Shown: piece by piece, positions 48,032 to 56,552 of the stretch
Layout: each line of letters opens with the position of its first letter
How positions within the stretch are numbered: the first letter of the stretch is position 1
DNA from: Cellulomonas chitinilytica
Lineage (GTDB): Bacteria; Actinomycetota; Actinomycetes; Actinomycetales; Cellulomonadaceae
DNA length: 64,000 nucleotides
NCBI RefSeq assembly: GCF_016862675.1
Contig: NZ_BONK01000013.1
Location: forward strand, 109,418 to 173,417
Direction of reading: 5' to 3'
The notes under the pieces: model-generated
Database searches by the model: none
Seen by the model: the letters and a program-made list of their open reading frames with translations, nothing else
Told to the model about the DNA's origin: nothing
Made by a program: the position numbers and the translations under genes

Positions 48032-50032
48032 TCACCAGATGCGGACGCGCTCCGCCGGGTCGAGGTACAGCGCGTCGCCCGGCTGCACGTCGAACGCCTC
48101 GTAGAACTCGTCGATGTTGCGCACCACGCCGTTGCAGCGGAACTCGTTGGGGGAGTGCGGGTCGGTCGCGATCCGGCGGACGACCTCCTCGTCGCGGCCC
48201 TTCGCCTGCCAGACCTGGCCCCAGCCGAGCAGCACGCGCTGCACGCCGGTGAGCCCGTCGACGACGGGCGCCTCGTCGAGCGACGTGCCGAGCGCGATCC
48301 GGTAGGCCTTGAGCGCGATCGACAGGCCGCCGAGGTCGCCGATGTTCTCGCCGATCGTCAGCGCGCCGTTGACCTTGTGCGACCCGCCGAGCTGCGCCGG
48401 CGAGAACTCGCCGTACTGGTCGATGAGGGCCTTGGTCCGCTTCTCGAACTCGGCGCGGTCGTCCGCCGTCCACCAGTCCTCGAGCCGGCCGTCGCCGTCG
48501 TACTTGGAGCCCTGGTCGTCGAACCCGTGCCCGATCTCGTGGCCGATCACGGCACCGATGCCGCCGTAGTTCACGGCGTCGTCCGCGTCCGCGTCGAAGA
48601 ACGGGGGCTGCAGGATGGCCGCGGGGAAGACGATCTCGTTCATGCCCGGGTTGTAGTAGGCGTTGACCGTCTGCGGCGTCATGAACCACTCGTCGCGGTC
48701 GATCGGCCTGCCGATCTTGTGCAGCTCGCGGTCCTGCTCGAAGGCCGACGCGCGCCGCACGTTGCCCAGCAGGTCGTCCGCCGAGACGACGAGCGACGAG
48801 TAGTCCCGCCACTTGGCCGGGTAGCCGATCTTCGGCGTGAACGCGTCGAGCTTCGCGAGCGCCTTCGCGCGCGTCTCCTCACCCATCCACTCGAGCCCCG
48901 TGATCGACTCGCGGTACGCCTCGACGAGGTTCGTGACGAGCTCGTCCATCCGCTCCTTGTGGGAGGCGGGGAAGTGCTTCTCGACGTAGACCTTGCCGAC
49001 GGCCTCGCCGAGCACGCCCTGGACGAGGGCGACGCCACGCTTCCAGCGGTCGCGCAGCGCCTGGGCGCCGGTGAGGGTGCGGCCGTAGAAGTCGAAGTTG
49101 GCCTCGACGACGTCCTGCGACAGGTAGGGGGCGCGGTCGGTGACGACGTGGTACGTCAGCCACGCCTTCCAGTCCTCCAGCGGCTCGCTCTGCCAGAGAG
49201 CGGCGAAGCCCTCGGCGAAGGACGGCTCGCGGACGACGACCTGGTCGAGGGACCCGGCCGGCGCACCCAGCGCGAGCGCCCAGGCGTGCCAGTCGAAGCC
49301 CGGTGCGCGCCCGGCGAGGTCCGCGAGCGTCGTCGGGTTGTAGGTCAGGTCGGCGTCGCGGTCCTTCACGACGTCCCAGTGGTGACCGGCGAGCTTCGTC
49401 TCCAGCCCGACGACCCGGCCGGCGAGCTCGTCGGCGTGCGCCTCGTCCGTCGCGGCCCGGGCCAGCAGGAGCATGCGGGCGACGTGCGGGCGGAACGCGG
49501 CGAGGACCGACGCGTACTGCTCGTCGCGGTAGTACGACTCGTCCGGCAGCCCGAGGCCGCCCTGGTAGAGGTACACGACGTACCGGTCGGGGTCCTTCGC
49601 GTCGTTGTCGACCCAGAACCCCACCGCGCCGCCCGCCCCGGTGCGCTGCAGGGCACCGAGAGCACCGGTCAGGTCCGCGGCCGACGTCGCGGCCTCGACG
49701 AGCGCGAGGTCCGCGCGCAGCGGTGCGACGCCGGCCGCCTCGACGGTGTCGGTGTCCATGAACGAGGCGTAGACGGCGCCGACCTTCGCCTCGACGTCGT
49801 CGTCCGCGGGACCGTCGCCCGCCCGCGAGGCCGCAGCGGCGGCGGCTTCCACGATGATGTCGCGGACCTGCTCCTCCGCCTGGTCATGCAGCGCGCGGAA
49901 CGCGCCGTCCATGGCCCGGTCCGCGGGGATCTCGTGGCTGGCGAGCCACCGTCCGTTCACGTGGGCGAAGAGGTCGTCCGCGGGGCGGACGTCGGGGTCG
50001 AGGGCCGTCAGGTCGATGCCACTGCGCGTCAT
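48032..50032 (-). CDS. M13-family zinc metallopeptidase (neprilysin/PepO type)
   Basis: The 666-residue protein has zinc site VIGHEIGHGFDDQGSKYDGDG, the third ligand Glu in IGENIGDLGGLSIAL, and the substrate motif VNAYYNPGMNEIVFPAAIL. The N-terminal part (RPADDLFAHVNGRWL) is the helical lobe. No signal peptide is visible, so it is cytoplasmic like PepO and cuts small peptides. A GTG at 50038 could also open the frame, but it abuts a TAGGCT box (50039-50044). The ATG at 50032 lies 6 nt beyond that box and is preferred. Confidence 0.94.
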   Translation of the reverse strand: MTRSGIDLTALDPDVRPADDLFAHVNGRWLASHEIPADRAMDGAFRALHDQAEEQVRDIIVEAAAAAASRAGDGPADDDVEAKVGAVYASFMDTDTVEAAGVAPLRADLALVEAATSAADLTGALGALQRTGAGGAVGFWVDNDAKDPDRYVVYLYQGGLGLPDESYYRDEQYASVLAAFRPHVARMLLLARAATDEAHADELAGRVVGLETKLAGHHWDVVKDRDADLTYNPTTLADLAGRAPGFDWHAWALALGAPAGSLDQVVVREPSFAEGFAALWQSEPLEDWKAWLTYHVVTDRAPYLSQDVVEANFDFYGRTLTGAQALRDRWKRGVALVQGVLGEAVGKVYVEKHFPASHKERMDELVTNLVEAYRESITGLEWMGEETRAKALAKLDAFTPKIGYPAKWRDYSSLVVSADDLLGNVRRASAFEQDRELHKIGRPIDRDEWFMTPQTVNAYYNPGMNEIVFPAAILQPPFFDADADDAVNYGGIGAVIGHEIGHGFDDQGSKYDGDGRLEDWWTADDRAEFEKRTKALIDQYGEFSPAQLGGSHKVNGALTIGENIGDLGGLSIALKAYRIALGTSLDEAPVVDGLTGVQRVLLGWGQVWQAKGRDEEVVRRIATDPHSPNEFRCNGVVRNIDEFYEAFDVQPGDALYLDPAERVRIW

Positions 50033-50127
50033 GCGCACAGCCTACGGACGCGCGGCGCTCGCGGGGCCCCGCGGCCGCTGCGTGGGCGCCGGCCGCGGCA
50101 CGCCCGACGCTGCGGCAGGATGAGCCC

Positions 50128-50577
50128 ATGCGCATCCACGTCGCCTCCGACCACGCCGGATACGAGCTCAAGGTCGCGCTCGTCGAGCACCTGCGATCCG
50201 AGGGCCACGACGTCGTGGACCACGGCGCGCACACGTACGACGCGCAGGACGACTACCCGCCGTTCTGCTTCGACGCGGGTGAGGCCGTGGTGGCCGAGCC
50301 GGGGTCGCTCGGCGTCGTCATCGGCGGGTCCGGCAACGGCGAGCAGATCGCCGCGAACAAGGTGCCCGGCGTCCGCGCGGCGCTGGCCTGGAACCTCGAC
50401 ACGGCCCGCCTGGGCCGTCAGCACAACGACGCGAACGTCGTCGCGATCGGGGCGCGCCAGCACTCCGTCGACGACGCGCTCGAGCTGGTCGACGCGTTCG
50501 TCGCCGAGCCGTTCAGCGGCGACCCCCGGCACCAGCGCCGCATCGACCTGCTGACGGCGTACGAGCAGCGCGCCTGA
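50128..50577 (+). CDS. rpiB: Ribose-5-phosphate isomerase B
   Basis: RpiB interconverts ribose 5-phosphate and ribulose 5-phosphate in the pentose phosphate pathway. The 149-residue protein shows VASDHAGYELK, the anion loop GGSGNGEQIAANK and ARLGRQHNDANVVAIGAR. As in mycobacterial RpiB, the usual catalytic Cys of the loop is absent and Glu in GNGEQ takes its place. CAGGAT lies 6 nt before the ATG, so the message may be leaderless. A strong terminator follows. Confidence 0.94.
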   Translation: MRIHVASDHAGYELKVALVEHLRSEGHDVVDHGAHTYDAQDDYPPFCFDAGEAVVAEPGSLGVVIGGSGNGEQIAANKVPGVRAALAWNLDTARLGRQHNDANVVAIGARQHSVDDALELVDAFVAEPFSGDPRHQRRIDLLTAYEQRA

Positions 50578-50583
50578 CCGGGC

Positions 50584-50618
50584 ACGGCGGAGGGCCGGCG
50601 TCGCCCGCCCTCCGCCGT
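50584..50618. terminator. Intrinsic terminator after rpiB
   Basis: ACGGCGGAGGGC and GCCCTCCGCCGT form a 12-bp perfect stem with an 11-nt loop, between rpiB and the convergent Eis-like gene. Confidence 0.8.
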
Positions 50619-50641
50619 CCCCGCCTCGTGCGGGGCGACGC

Positions 50642-51916
50642 TCAGAACACCCAGCTGCACACCGGTGCGACCGGCCAGCCGAACGCGGCCGCGGCGGCGA
50701 GGGCGGCACCGGGACGGCGCTCGGTGACCAGCCCGGCGCGCCGCTGGGCCTCGAGCGACCGGCCCCCGAGGTAGGCGGCGCCGAGCTCGCGCACGTCCAG
50801 CTCGAGGTCCGCGTCGTCCTGCGTGCGCTCGACGGTCGCCGCCCACGAGCCGGCCTCGGCGTCGCCCGTGCGCAGCCGCCAGCGGCCGGCGTTCGCGGGC
50901 AGGCGGGCGTCCGTCACGTCGAGCACGACGTCGACCGGGGCGGCGTACCGACGGCCCGCGAGCGCCGCGGGGAGGTCGAGCACCCGCACCCACAGGTTGT
51001 CCGTGACCTTCGGGACGACCGCGCGGGGGTCGACGAGCAGGTGCAGCAGCGCGTCGTCGACCGGGAGCATCGGCCCCTCGACGCTGGCCGTGAGGTCGAG
51101 GTCCAGCAGGAACGACCACAGGCGGTGCGTGGCGGCGGCGTCGACGGCGACCGCCTCGCGGATCTCGACGGTGTGCCGCGGGCCGGCGTGCTCCCACTTC
51201 TCCTTGCGGCGCAGCATCGCGTAGGCGCGCGGCTCGCCGTCGGCGGTGTGCACGGTCACGATGCGTAGGGGCTCGCCGCCGTTGCGCCAGGCCGGGGGGT
51301 CGACCATGGCGCGGATCCGCAGCTCGTCCGTGTCGCGTGTGATCCAGCCCGGCCGGCCCTGCCCCGCGGCGCGGTGCAGACCGTCGACGAGCGCGGTGTG
51401 CGCGTCGCGGTCGACGGTCGCGAACCGCACCGACAGCTCGTCGCTGCCGGGCACGGGTCGCAGCGCGGCACCGCGGCCGACCGACACCCGCACGTTGTCC
51501 GAGGCAGACCCGTACCCGAAGCGCCCGTAGATCGCGTGCTCCGCCGCGAACAGCGCCGAGACGGGCTCCCCGCGGCCGAGCGACCGGGCGAAGTGCGTGT
51601 CGATCATCGTGTGCAGGAGGCCTCGACGCCGCTGGTCGGGCCGGGCACCGACCCAGGTCAGCCCCGAGCAGTCGACCGTAGCGCCGGGGACGGGGAGCCG
51701 GAACGGGAACGACGCGTGCACCGACGCGAACGTCCCGTCGGGCCGCTCGACCGCGACGGTCCGGTCCCACGGGAGGGTGAGCGGCACGAGGGCGTCGGTC
51801 TCGGGTGTGGAGTCGAACGCGAAGGCGAGGCGATCGACCTCGAGGAACTCCTGCTTGCGGGTCTCGGGCACCTCGACGACGCGGTACCCGTCAGGGAGTG
51901 GGGTCATGGGCTCCAT
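50642..51916 (-). CDS. Eis-like GNAT N-acetyltransferase
   Basis: The 424-residue protein has the tripartite Eis layout: an N-terminal GNAT domain (LTWVGARPDQRRRGLLHTMI for acetyl-CoA binding, HAIYGRFGYG with the catalytic Tyr region), a second GNAT-like domain, and a sterol-carrier-like C-terminal domain. The chain ends in CSWVF. In Eis the terminal Phe carboxylate serves as the catalytic base, so the exact C-terminus matters and is kept here. Eis proteins acetylate several amines of aminoglycosides or protein lysines; the substrate here is unknown. An alternative ATG lies at 51907. Confidence 0.9.
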   Translation of the reverse strand: MEPMTPLPDGYRVVEVPETRKQEFLEVDRLAFAFDSTPETDALVPLTLPWDRTVAVERPDGTFASVHASFPFRLPVPGATVDCSGLTWVGARPDQRRRGLLHTMIDTHFARSLGRGEPVSALFAAEHAIYGRFGYGSASDNVRVSVGRGAALRPVPGSDELSVRFATVDRDAHTALVDGLHRAAGQGRPGWITRDTDELRIRAMVDPPAWRNGGEPLRIVTVHTADGEPRAYAMLRRKEKWEHAGPRHTVEIREAVAVDAAATHRLWSFLLDLDLTASVEGPMLPVDDALLHLLVDPRAVVPKVTDNLWVRVLDLPAALAGRRYAAPVDVVLDVTDARLPANAGRWRLRTGDAEAGSWAATVERTQDDADLELDVRELGAAYLGGRSLEAQRRAGLVTERRPGAALAAAAAFGWPVAPVCSWVF

Positions 51917-51990
51917 CGTGGCCCAGGCCCGTCCGCGGAGAGAGCCTTTATCGGCGCGTCGCGGCCGGTCGGACGCCCGCGACCTGCGGA

Positions 51991-51996
51991 TACGCT
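51991..51996 (+). promoter_or_regulatory. Putative -10 box of the SpoIIE-type phosphatase gene (leaderless)
   Basis: TACGCT is followed by 6 nt and the ATG at 52003. No Shine-Dalgarno lies between them. Confidence 0.45.
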
Positions 51997-52002
51997 CGGG
52001 TG

Positions 52003-53088
52003 ATGAGCACGCACGGGAGGCGGGCGCGGCGCAGCCTCCTCGGTCGCGCCCGGCGTGCCGTGCACCGCCGTGCGCGGCTCCACCTCGTGGCCAGCCTGGT
52101 GCTCCTGCTGAGCGCCGTCGCCATCAGCGTGGGTGTGCGGCTCGAGCCGGACTGGGTGCCGCCGTCCACGTTCCTGCTCCTGCAGGTGGTGGCCGTCTTC
52201 TTCCTGCGTCAGCGGATGCTCGTGGTGCTGGGCGTCCTGATCCTGGTCCTCACCGCGTGGTTGTGGGCCACCGGGGCGCCGAGCATGATCCCCGGTGTCG
52301 TCGTCGTGATCGTCATCTCGGTCGTGGTGACGCTGACGTTCGGCTGGCGCCGGCACCAGATCGGGCTGCAGGGGGCGCCGGGGGACCGCATGCTCGTCGA
52401 CCTGCGGGACAGGCTCTCCGCGCACGGCCGGGTGCCGCCGTTGCCGGACGGGTGGCGGGTGGACAGCGAGATCCGCTCCGCGCACGCGGACGCGTTCTCG
52501 GGCGACTTCATGGTGGCGGTGCTGCGGGCGTCGTCGCTGCTCGAGATCGCGCTCGTCGACGTGTCCGGCAAGGGGCAGGGGGCGGGCGTCCGGTCGCTGC
52601 AGCTCTCCGGGGCGTTCGGCGGTCTGCTCGGCGCGATGCCGCGTGAGGGGTTCCTCCCCGCCGCCAACGACTACCTGCTGGACCAGCAGTGGGCCGAGGG
52701 GTTCGCGACGGCCGTGCACGTCGCGGTGGACCTCGACTCGGGCGCGTACTGGGTCGCGTCCGCCGGCCACCCGCCGCCCCTCCACCTGCATGCGGGGGCG
52801 GGCCGGATCGACGTGGTGAACACCGTCGGCAGCCCGGCGCTGGGTGTCGTCCCGGGCATCGAGTGCTCCCCCCAGGAGGGGCACCTGGACCACGGGGACG
52901 TGCTGCTGCTCTACACGGACGGGCTCGTCGACGCACCCGGCACCGACCTGGACCGCGGCCTCGACCGGCTCATGGGGGCGGCCGACCGGGTGCTCGGACC
53001 GCGGCGCGGGGGAGCGGCGGCCGTGCTCGCCGGGGTCGCGGCGGCGGACGACGACGACCGCGCGCTCGTCCTCGTCTGCCGGGACTGA
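52003..53088 (+). CDS. Membrane PP2C/SpoIIE-type serine phosphatase
   Basis: The 361-residue protein has an N-terminal membrane part of three to four helices (LHLVASLVLLLSAVAISVG, STFLLLQVVAVFFL, MLVVLGVLILVLTAWLW, VVVVIVISVVVTLTFGW). It is followed by a SpoIIE-type PP2C phosphatase domain: FSGDFMVAVL, IALVDVSGKGQGAGVRSLQL, ASAGHPPPLHL and DVLLLYTDGLVDA with metal-binding Asp residues. Such phosphatases act on anti-sigma-factor antagonists or other phosphoproteins. No GAF or PAS sensor is present, so input probably comes through the membrane part. No anti-sigma gene lies nearby. Confidence 0.88.
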   Translation: MSTHGRRARRSLLGRARRAVHRRARLHLVASLVLLLSAVAISVGVRLEPDWVPPSTFLLLQVVAVFFLRQRMLVVLGVLILVLTAWLWATGAPSMIPGVVVVIVISVVVTLTFGWRRHQIGLQGAPGDRMLVDLRDRLSAHGRVPPLPDGWRVDSEIRSAHADAFSGDFMVAVLRASSLLEIALVDVSGKGQGAGVRSLQLSGAFGGLLGAMPREGFLPAANDYLLDQQWAEGFATAVHVAVDLDSGAYWVASAGHPPPLHLHAGAGRIDVVNTVGSPALGVVPGIECSPQEGHLDHGDVLLLYTDGLVDAPGTDLDRGLDRLMGAADRVLGPRRGGAAAVLAGVAAADDDDRALVLVCRD

Positions 53089-53113
53089 ACCCGCCCGCGG
53101 ACGACGGCCGCGC

Positions 53114-53443
53114 TCAGTCGTCGGGGAACCAGATCGCGCGCCGCAGCGCGACCCGGGTGCCGTCCGTGACCATCGGCGTCCCGTCCGCCACCAGGAGGGC
53201 GACCGCGCGCGAGGCGTGCCGGGCGGGCGGGCTGCCGGCGGCGTTGACGACACGCCACCACGGCACCCCCGACCCCGCCCGGCCCATCACCTGGCCGACC
53301 TGCCGGGGGCCGCCGCGAGGCGTCCGACCGGCCCGGACGGCGCGGTCGGCGAGCACCTCCGCGATGAGTCCGTAGGTCATGGCCCGGCCGGGCGGGATCG
53401 CCTCGACGAGGTCGAGGACCGCCTCGACGTACTCGTCGTCCAC
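53114..53443 (-). CDS. Alkyltransferase-like (ATL) DNA repair protein
   Basis: The 109-residue protein resembles the DNA-binding half of O6-methylguanine methyltransferase: VLDLVEAIPPGRAMTYGLIAEVLADR and RQVGQVMGRAGSGVPWWRVVNAAG. The methyl-accepting Cys (PCHRV) is replaced by Trp (PWWRV), the hallmark of ATL proteins. These bind alkylated guanine and hand it to nucleotide excision repair. The GTG start follows the LLM oxidoreductase stop by 2 nt. Confidence 0.9.
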   Translation of the reverse strand: MDDEYVEAVLDLVEAIPPGRAMTYGLIAEVLADRAVRAGRTPRGGPRQVGQVMGRAGSGVPWWRVVNAAGSPPARHASRAVALLVADGTPMVTDGTRVALRRAIWFPDD

Positions 53444-53445
53444 GG

Positions 53446-54483
53446 TCAGGGGGTGAGCACCTGCGCGACCGCAGGCAGGGTCCGGGGGTCGGCCTGGACG
53501 AGCATCGTGGTGATCGCGGTCGACCGCCACGCCGGCAGCTGCGCGCGGATGTCGTCCGCCGTGCCGACCAGCGCGATGTCCCGGACGAGCTCGAGGGGCA
53601 CCGCGGCGATCGCCCGCGCCCGGTCGCCGCCGAGGTAGTGCGCCTGGATCTCGTCGCACGCCTCGGTGTAGCCGAGCCGGTCGAGCACGGCCCGGTGGAA
53701 GTTGGCCCCCTTGGCGCCCATGCCGCCGGCGTACAGGGCGACGAACGGGCGCACGACGTCGGCCGCGGACTCGATGTCGTCGCCGAGCACGACGGGGACC
53801 GTGGCGGTGACCTCGAACTCCTCGACGGGCCGGCGCTCGGGTGCGCGCAGCGCGAACCCCTCGGCGAGCAGCGCCCGGTACTCGTCGTCCATCCGCGGCG
53901 AGTAGAACAGCGGCAGCCAGCCGTCGCCGATCTCGGCGGTCATCACGGTGTTGCGGGGGCCCTCAGCGGCCAGGTGGATCGGGATGTCGGCGCGCAGCGG
54001 GTGCACCGTCGAGCGCAGCGCCTTGCCGAGCCCGGATCCCTGGTCGGCGGGCAGCGGGAGCTTGTAGAACGCGCCGTCGAACGTCACCGGCGCCTCCCGG
54101 GCGAGCACCTGCCGCACGATCGAGACGTACTCGCGCGTCCGGGCGAGCGGGCGGGGGTACGGCTGGCCGTACCAGCCCTCGACGACCTGCGGACCCGAGG
54201 CGCCGAGGCCGAGCACGAACCGGCCGCCCGAGAGGTGGTCGAGCGTGATCGCGGCCATCGCGGCGGCGGTCGGGGTTCGCGCGGAGAGCTGTGCGATGGC
54301 GGTGCCGAGCCGGATCCGCGAGGTCCGGGCCCCCCACCAGGCGAGCGGGGTCAGCGCGTCGGAGCCGTACGCCTCGGCCGTCCAGACGGAGTCGAAGCCG
54401 AGCTGCTCGGCGGCGAGCACCGCCTCCTGCGCGCCCGGCGGGGGACCCGCCGACCAGTACCCGGTGTGATAGCCCAGCCGCAT
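53446..54483 (-). CDS. LLM-class (F420-dependent type) oxidoreductase
   Basis: The 345-residue luciferase-like TIM barrel shows MRLGYHTGYWSAGPPPG, AEQLGFDSVWTAEAYGSD, RIRLGTAIAQLSARTP, LDHLSGGRFVLGLGASGPQVVEGWYG and IHLAAEGPRNTVMTAEIGDGWLP. Segments with AEAYGSD and LGASGPQVVEGWYG are typical of F420-using actinobacterial members. The substrate is unknown. The ATL gene follows 2 nt downstream, suggesting co-transcription. Confidence 0.88.
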   Translation of the reverse strand: MRLGYHTGYWSAGPPPGAQEAVLAAEQLGFDSVWTAEAYGSDALTPLAWWGARTSRIRLGTAIAQLSARTPTAAAMAAITLDHLSGGRFVLGLGASGPQVVEGWYGQPYPRPLARTREYVSIVRQVLAREAPVTFDGAFYKLPLPADQGSGLGKALRSTVHPLRADIPIHLAAEGPRNTVMTAEIGDGWLPLFYSPRMDDEYRALLAEGFALRAPERRPVEEFEVTATVPVVLGDDIESAADVVRPFVALYAGGMGAKGANFHRAVLDRLGYTEACDEIQAHYLGGDRARAIAAVPLELVRDIALVGTADDIRAQLPAWRSTAITTMLVQADPRTLPAVAQVLTP

Positions 54484-54523
54484 CGGTTCTCCTCGTCGTC
54501 CGGCGTCGTCGTCGACGCGCGCG

Positions 54524-55507
54524 TCAGGCTACCCGGGCGCGGTCGGCGAGGGTGTTCAGCAGTGCCGCGGCCGTCGCGGCGTCGTCGACGGTGACGACGA
54601 GCGAGCGTCCGCCGGTCCGCTCGACGAGGAGCCCCTCGCCGGTGCGCAGGACGATGCCGACGCGCCCACCGCGGCCGACGCGGTAGCCCCAGCCGCCGAA
54701 CTCGGGGAACGGCCGCACGGGCACGACCTCCGCGCGGACCACCTCGTCGAGCGGCACGTGCTGCCGCGGCCAGCCGAGCCCTGACCGCACGGACAGGCCC
54801 CGGGCGTCGACGCTCACGGTGAACGACGCCATCGACGCGACGAGCAGGGCCAAGACGAGCACGGCGGGCACGACGACCGCGGGGGTGCGGACGAGCACGG
54901 CGACGAGCAGCACGGGGACGAGGACGACCCCGGCGACGACGAGCACGCCGCGGCTGCGGATGTGCTGCACCCATCCGGCGCGCTCGTCGGGTGCGAGCGG
55001 GAGCCGGGCGGCGTCGACGGGCACCGGGGTCGACGTGGGGTGGGGCGCGTCGCCGGGTGTCAGCGCCGCTCCGAGCGCGCCGAGCACGAGGCCCGCGAGC
55101 AGGGTGAGCAGCACGACGCCGTCGACGGGTGGGGCGGCCGTCCAGTCGGCCACGCCGCGCTGGAGGGCCAGCGTGCCGAGCACGAGGGTGCTGAGGAAGC
55201 CCGCGAAGCCGAGCGAGAAGCCGGTGCCCAGGCGTCGGGTCGTCGCGGCGCGGCCGGCGAAGAACGCGAGGGCCCAGCCGCCCGCCGCGAGCAGGACCGC
55301 GGCGAGCGCCGAGGACCAGACGAACGCGACCAGGGAGCCGGAGCCGTCCGGGCCGTCGGGGCCCCAGTGCGTCGCGACGGGGTCCGGCAGGTCGTCGCGC
55401 CAGGACAGGGCGACGACGACCGTCGCTGCCGTGAGCACCAGCGGGACGACGAGCGCGACCAGCGTGCTCGCGAGGCGGTGGGGGACCGTGGGCGTGGTCG
55501 TCGTCAT
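54524..55507 (-). CDS. DUF1648-containing membrane protein
   Basis: The 327-residue protein opens with a helix (LVALVVPLVLTAATVVVAL) and the DUF1648 motif DPVATHWGPDGPDGSGS. Four or more further helices follow, and the cytoplasmic C-terminal part contains WPRQHVPLDEVVRAEVVPV and GGWGYRVGRGGRVGIVLRTG. DUF1648 proteins often pair with YtrA-type GntR regulators, as here: the ATG overlaps the regulator stop by 4 bp. In Bacillus and relatives such pairs respond to cell-envelope stress; the role here is inferred. Confidence 0.85.
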   Translation of the reverse strand: MTTTTPTVPHRLASTLVALVVPLVLTAATVVVALSWRDDLPDPVATHWGPDGPDGSGSLVAFVWSSALAAVLLAAGGWALAFFAGRAATTRRLGTGFSLGFAGFLSTLVLGTLALQRGVADWTAAPPVDGVVLLTLLAGLVLGALGAALTPGDAPHPTSTPVPVDAARLPLAPDERAGWVQHIRSRGVLVVAGVVLVPVLLVAVLVRTPAVVVPAVLVLALLVASMASFTVSVDARGLSVRSGLGWPRQHVPLDEVVRAEVVPVRPFPEFGGWGYRVGRGGRVGIVLRTGEGLLVERTGGRSLVVTVDDAATAAALLNTLADRARVA

Positions 55508-55872
55508 CGGGTCGTCTCCTCGCTGAGGGCGTCCTTGAGCAGGGCGGTCGTGGTCTCGGGGGCGAGCCCGAGCGAGCGTGACGCGCGCACGACCTCGGTC
55601 AGGGCGGCGCGCAGGGGTGCGTAGTCGAGGGCGGCGTGCTCGCTCACCACCGCGCCGCGCCCGCGACGCAGCTCGATGAGCCCCTCGTCCCGCAGCTCCT
55701 GGTAGGCGCGCAGGACGGTGTGGAGGTTGATGTCGAGCGCGGCGGCCAGGTCCCGGGCGGCCGGCAGGCGCGTGCCCGGGGTGAGGTCGCCGCGGGCCAC
55801 GGAGGTCCGCACCTGGGCGGCCAGCTGCGCGAACAGCGGCTCGGCGGAGGTGGGGTCGATGCGGAGGAGCAC
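55504..55872 (-). CDS. GntR-family regulator, YtrA subfamily
   Basis: The 122-residue repressor has an N-terminal winged helix (PLFAQLAAQVRTSVARGDL, TRLPAARDLAAALDINLHTVLRAYQELRDEGLIELRRGRG) and a short helical C-terminus of about 45 residues, the YtrA type. It probably represses itself and the DUF1648 gene through the palindrome in its promoter. The GTG at 55872 coincides with the predicted transcription start, so the message is probably leaderless. Confidence 0.92.
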   Translation of the reverse strand: MLLRIDPTSAEPLFAQLAAQVRTSVARGDLTPGTRLPAARDLAAALDINLHTVLRAYQELRDEGLIELRRGRGAVVSEHAALDYAPLRAALTEVVRASRSLGLAPETTTALLKDALSEETTR

Positions 55873-55878
55873 CCGCTC

Positions 55879-55903
55879 AGCCTAGTTGTTCGGTGACAAC
55901 TAG
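55879..55903 (-). promoter_or_regulatory. GntR/YtrA promoter and operator
   Basis: A perfect palindrome CTAGTTGT-N6-ACAACTAG lies at 55882-55903. On the minus strand a -10 box TAGGCT (55884-55879) overlaps its proximal end, and a -35 TTGTTC lies 18 nt upstream, so a bound repressor would cover the spacer. The -10 ends 6 nt before the GTG of the regulator. This is the clearest autoregulatory site in the window. Confidence 0.8.
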
Positions 55904-55935
55904 AACAAATTCGTGTCCTCGGAGACGGCCGGCCG

Positions 55936-56520
55936 TCAGATGTAGATGGCGGGGTCGTCGATCTCGACGTCGAACGCCGCCTTGGCCGGCCGGAGCCGGA
56001 TCTGCGCAGGCACACCCACGGCGATCGCGCCCGCGGGCACGTCGTGGATCACCACGGCGTTCGCCCCGACCTGCGCACCCGACCCGATCCACACCGGACC
56101 GAGGATCTTCGCGCCCGCCCCGACGACCACGTTGTCGCCGAGCGTGGGGTGCCGCTTGCCGTGCCGCATCGTCTTGCCGCCGAGCGTCGACCCGTGGAAC
56201 AGCACCACGTCGTCGCCGACCTCGGCCGTCTCGCCGATGACCACGCCCATGCCGTGGTCGATGAACAGCCGGCGGCCCAACCGGGCGCCCGGGTGGATCT
56301 CGATGCCGGTGGCTGCCCGCGCGAGCTGGGAGACCAGTCGCGCGGGCAGCCGCAGGGACGGCACCCGCCACATGCGGTGCGCCAGCCGGTACACCCACAC
56401 CGCGTGCACGCCCGGGTACGCCAGGCCGACCTCGAGCATGCTGCGGGCCGCGGGGTCGCGGTGCCGGGCAGCCTCGAGGTCCTCCCGGAGGACGGCGAGG
56501 AAGTGCAGCGGTTCAGACAT
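55936..56520 (-). CDS. cysE: Serine O-acetyltransferase
   Basis: CysE makes O-acetylserine from serine and acetyl-CoA, the substrate for CysK. The 194-residue protein has an N-terminal helical part ([38 protein letters not shown]) and a left-handed beta-helix of hexapeptides: [44 protein letters not shown] with the catalytic His residues. The C-terminal tail ends DDPAIYI; in other CysE proteins an Ile C-terminus docks into CysK to form the cysteine synthase complex. It follows cysK by 32 nt. Confidence 0.95.
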   Translation of the reverse strand: MSEPLHFLAVLREDLEAARHRDPAARSMLEVGLAYPGVHAVWVYRLAHRMWRVPSLRLPARLVSQLARAATGIEIHPGARLGRRLFIDHGMGVVIGETAEVGDDVVLFHGSTLGGKTMRHGKRHPTLGDNVVVGAGAKILGPVWIGSGAQVGANAVVIHDVPAGAIAVGVPAQIRLRPAKAAFDVEIDDPAIYI

Positions 56521-56552
56521 GTGGATGCAGGCCCCTGGGTTGCTCGGGTAGG

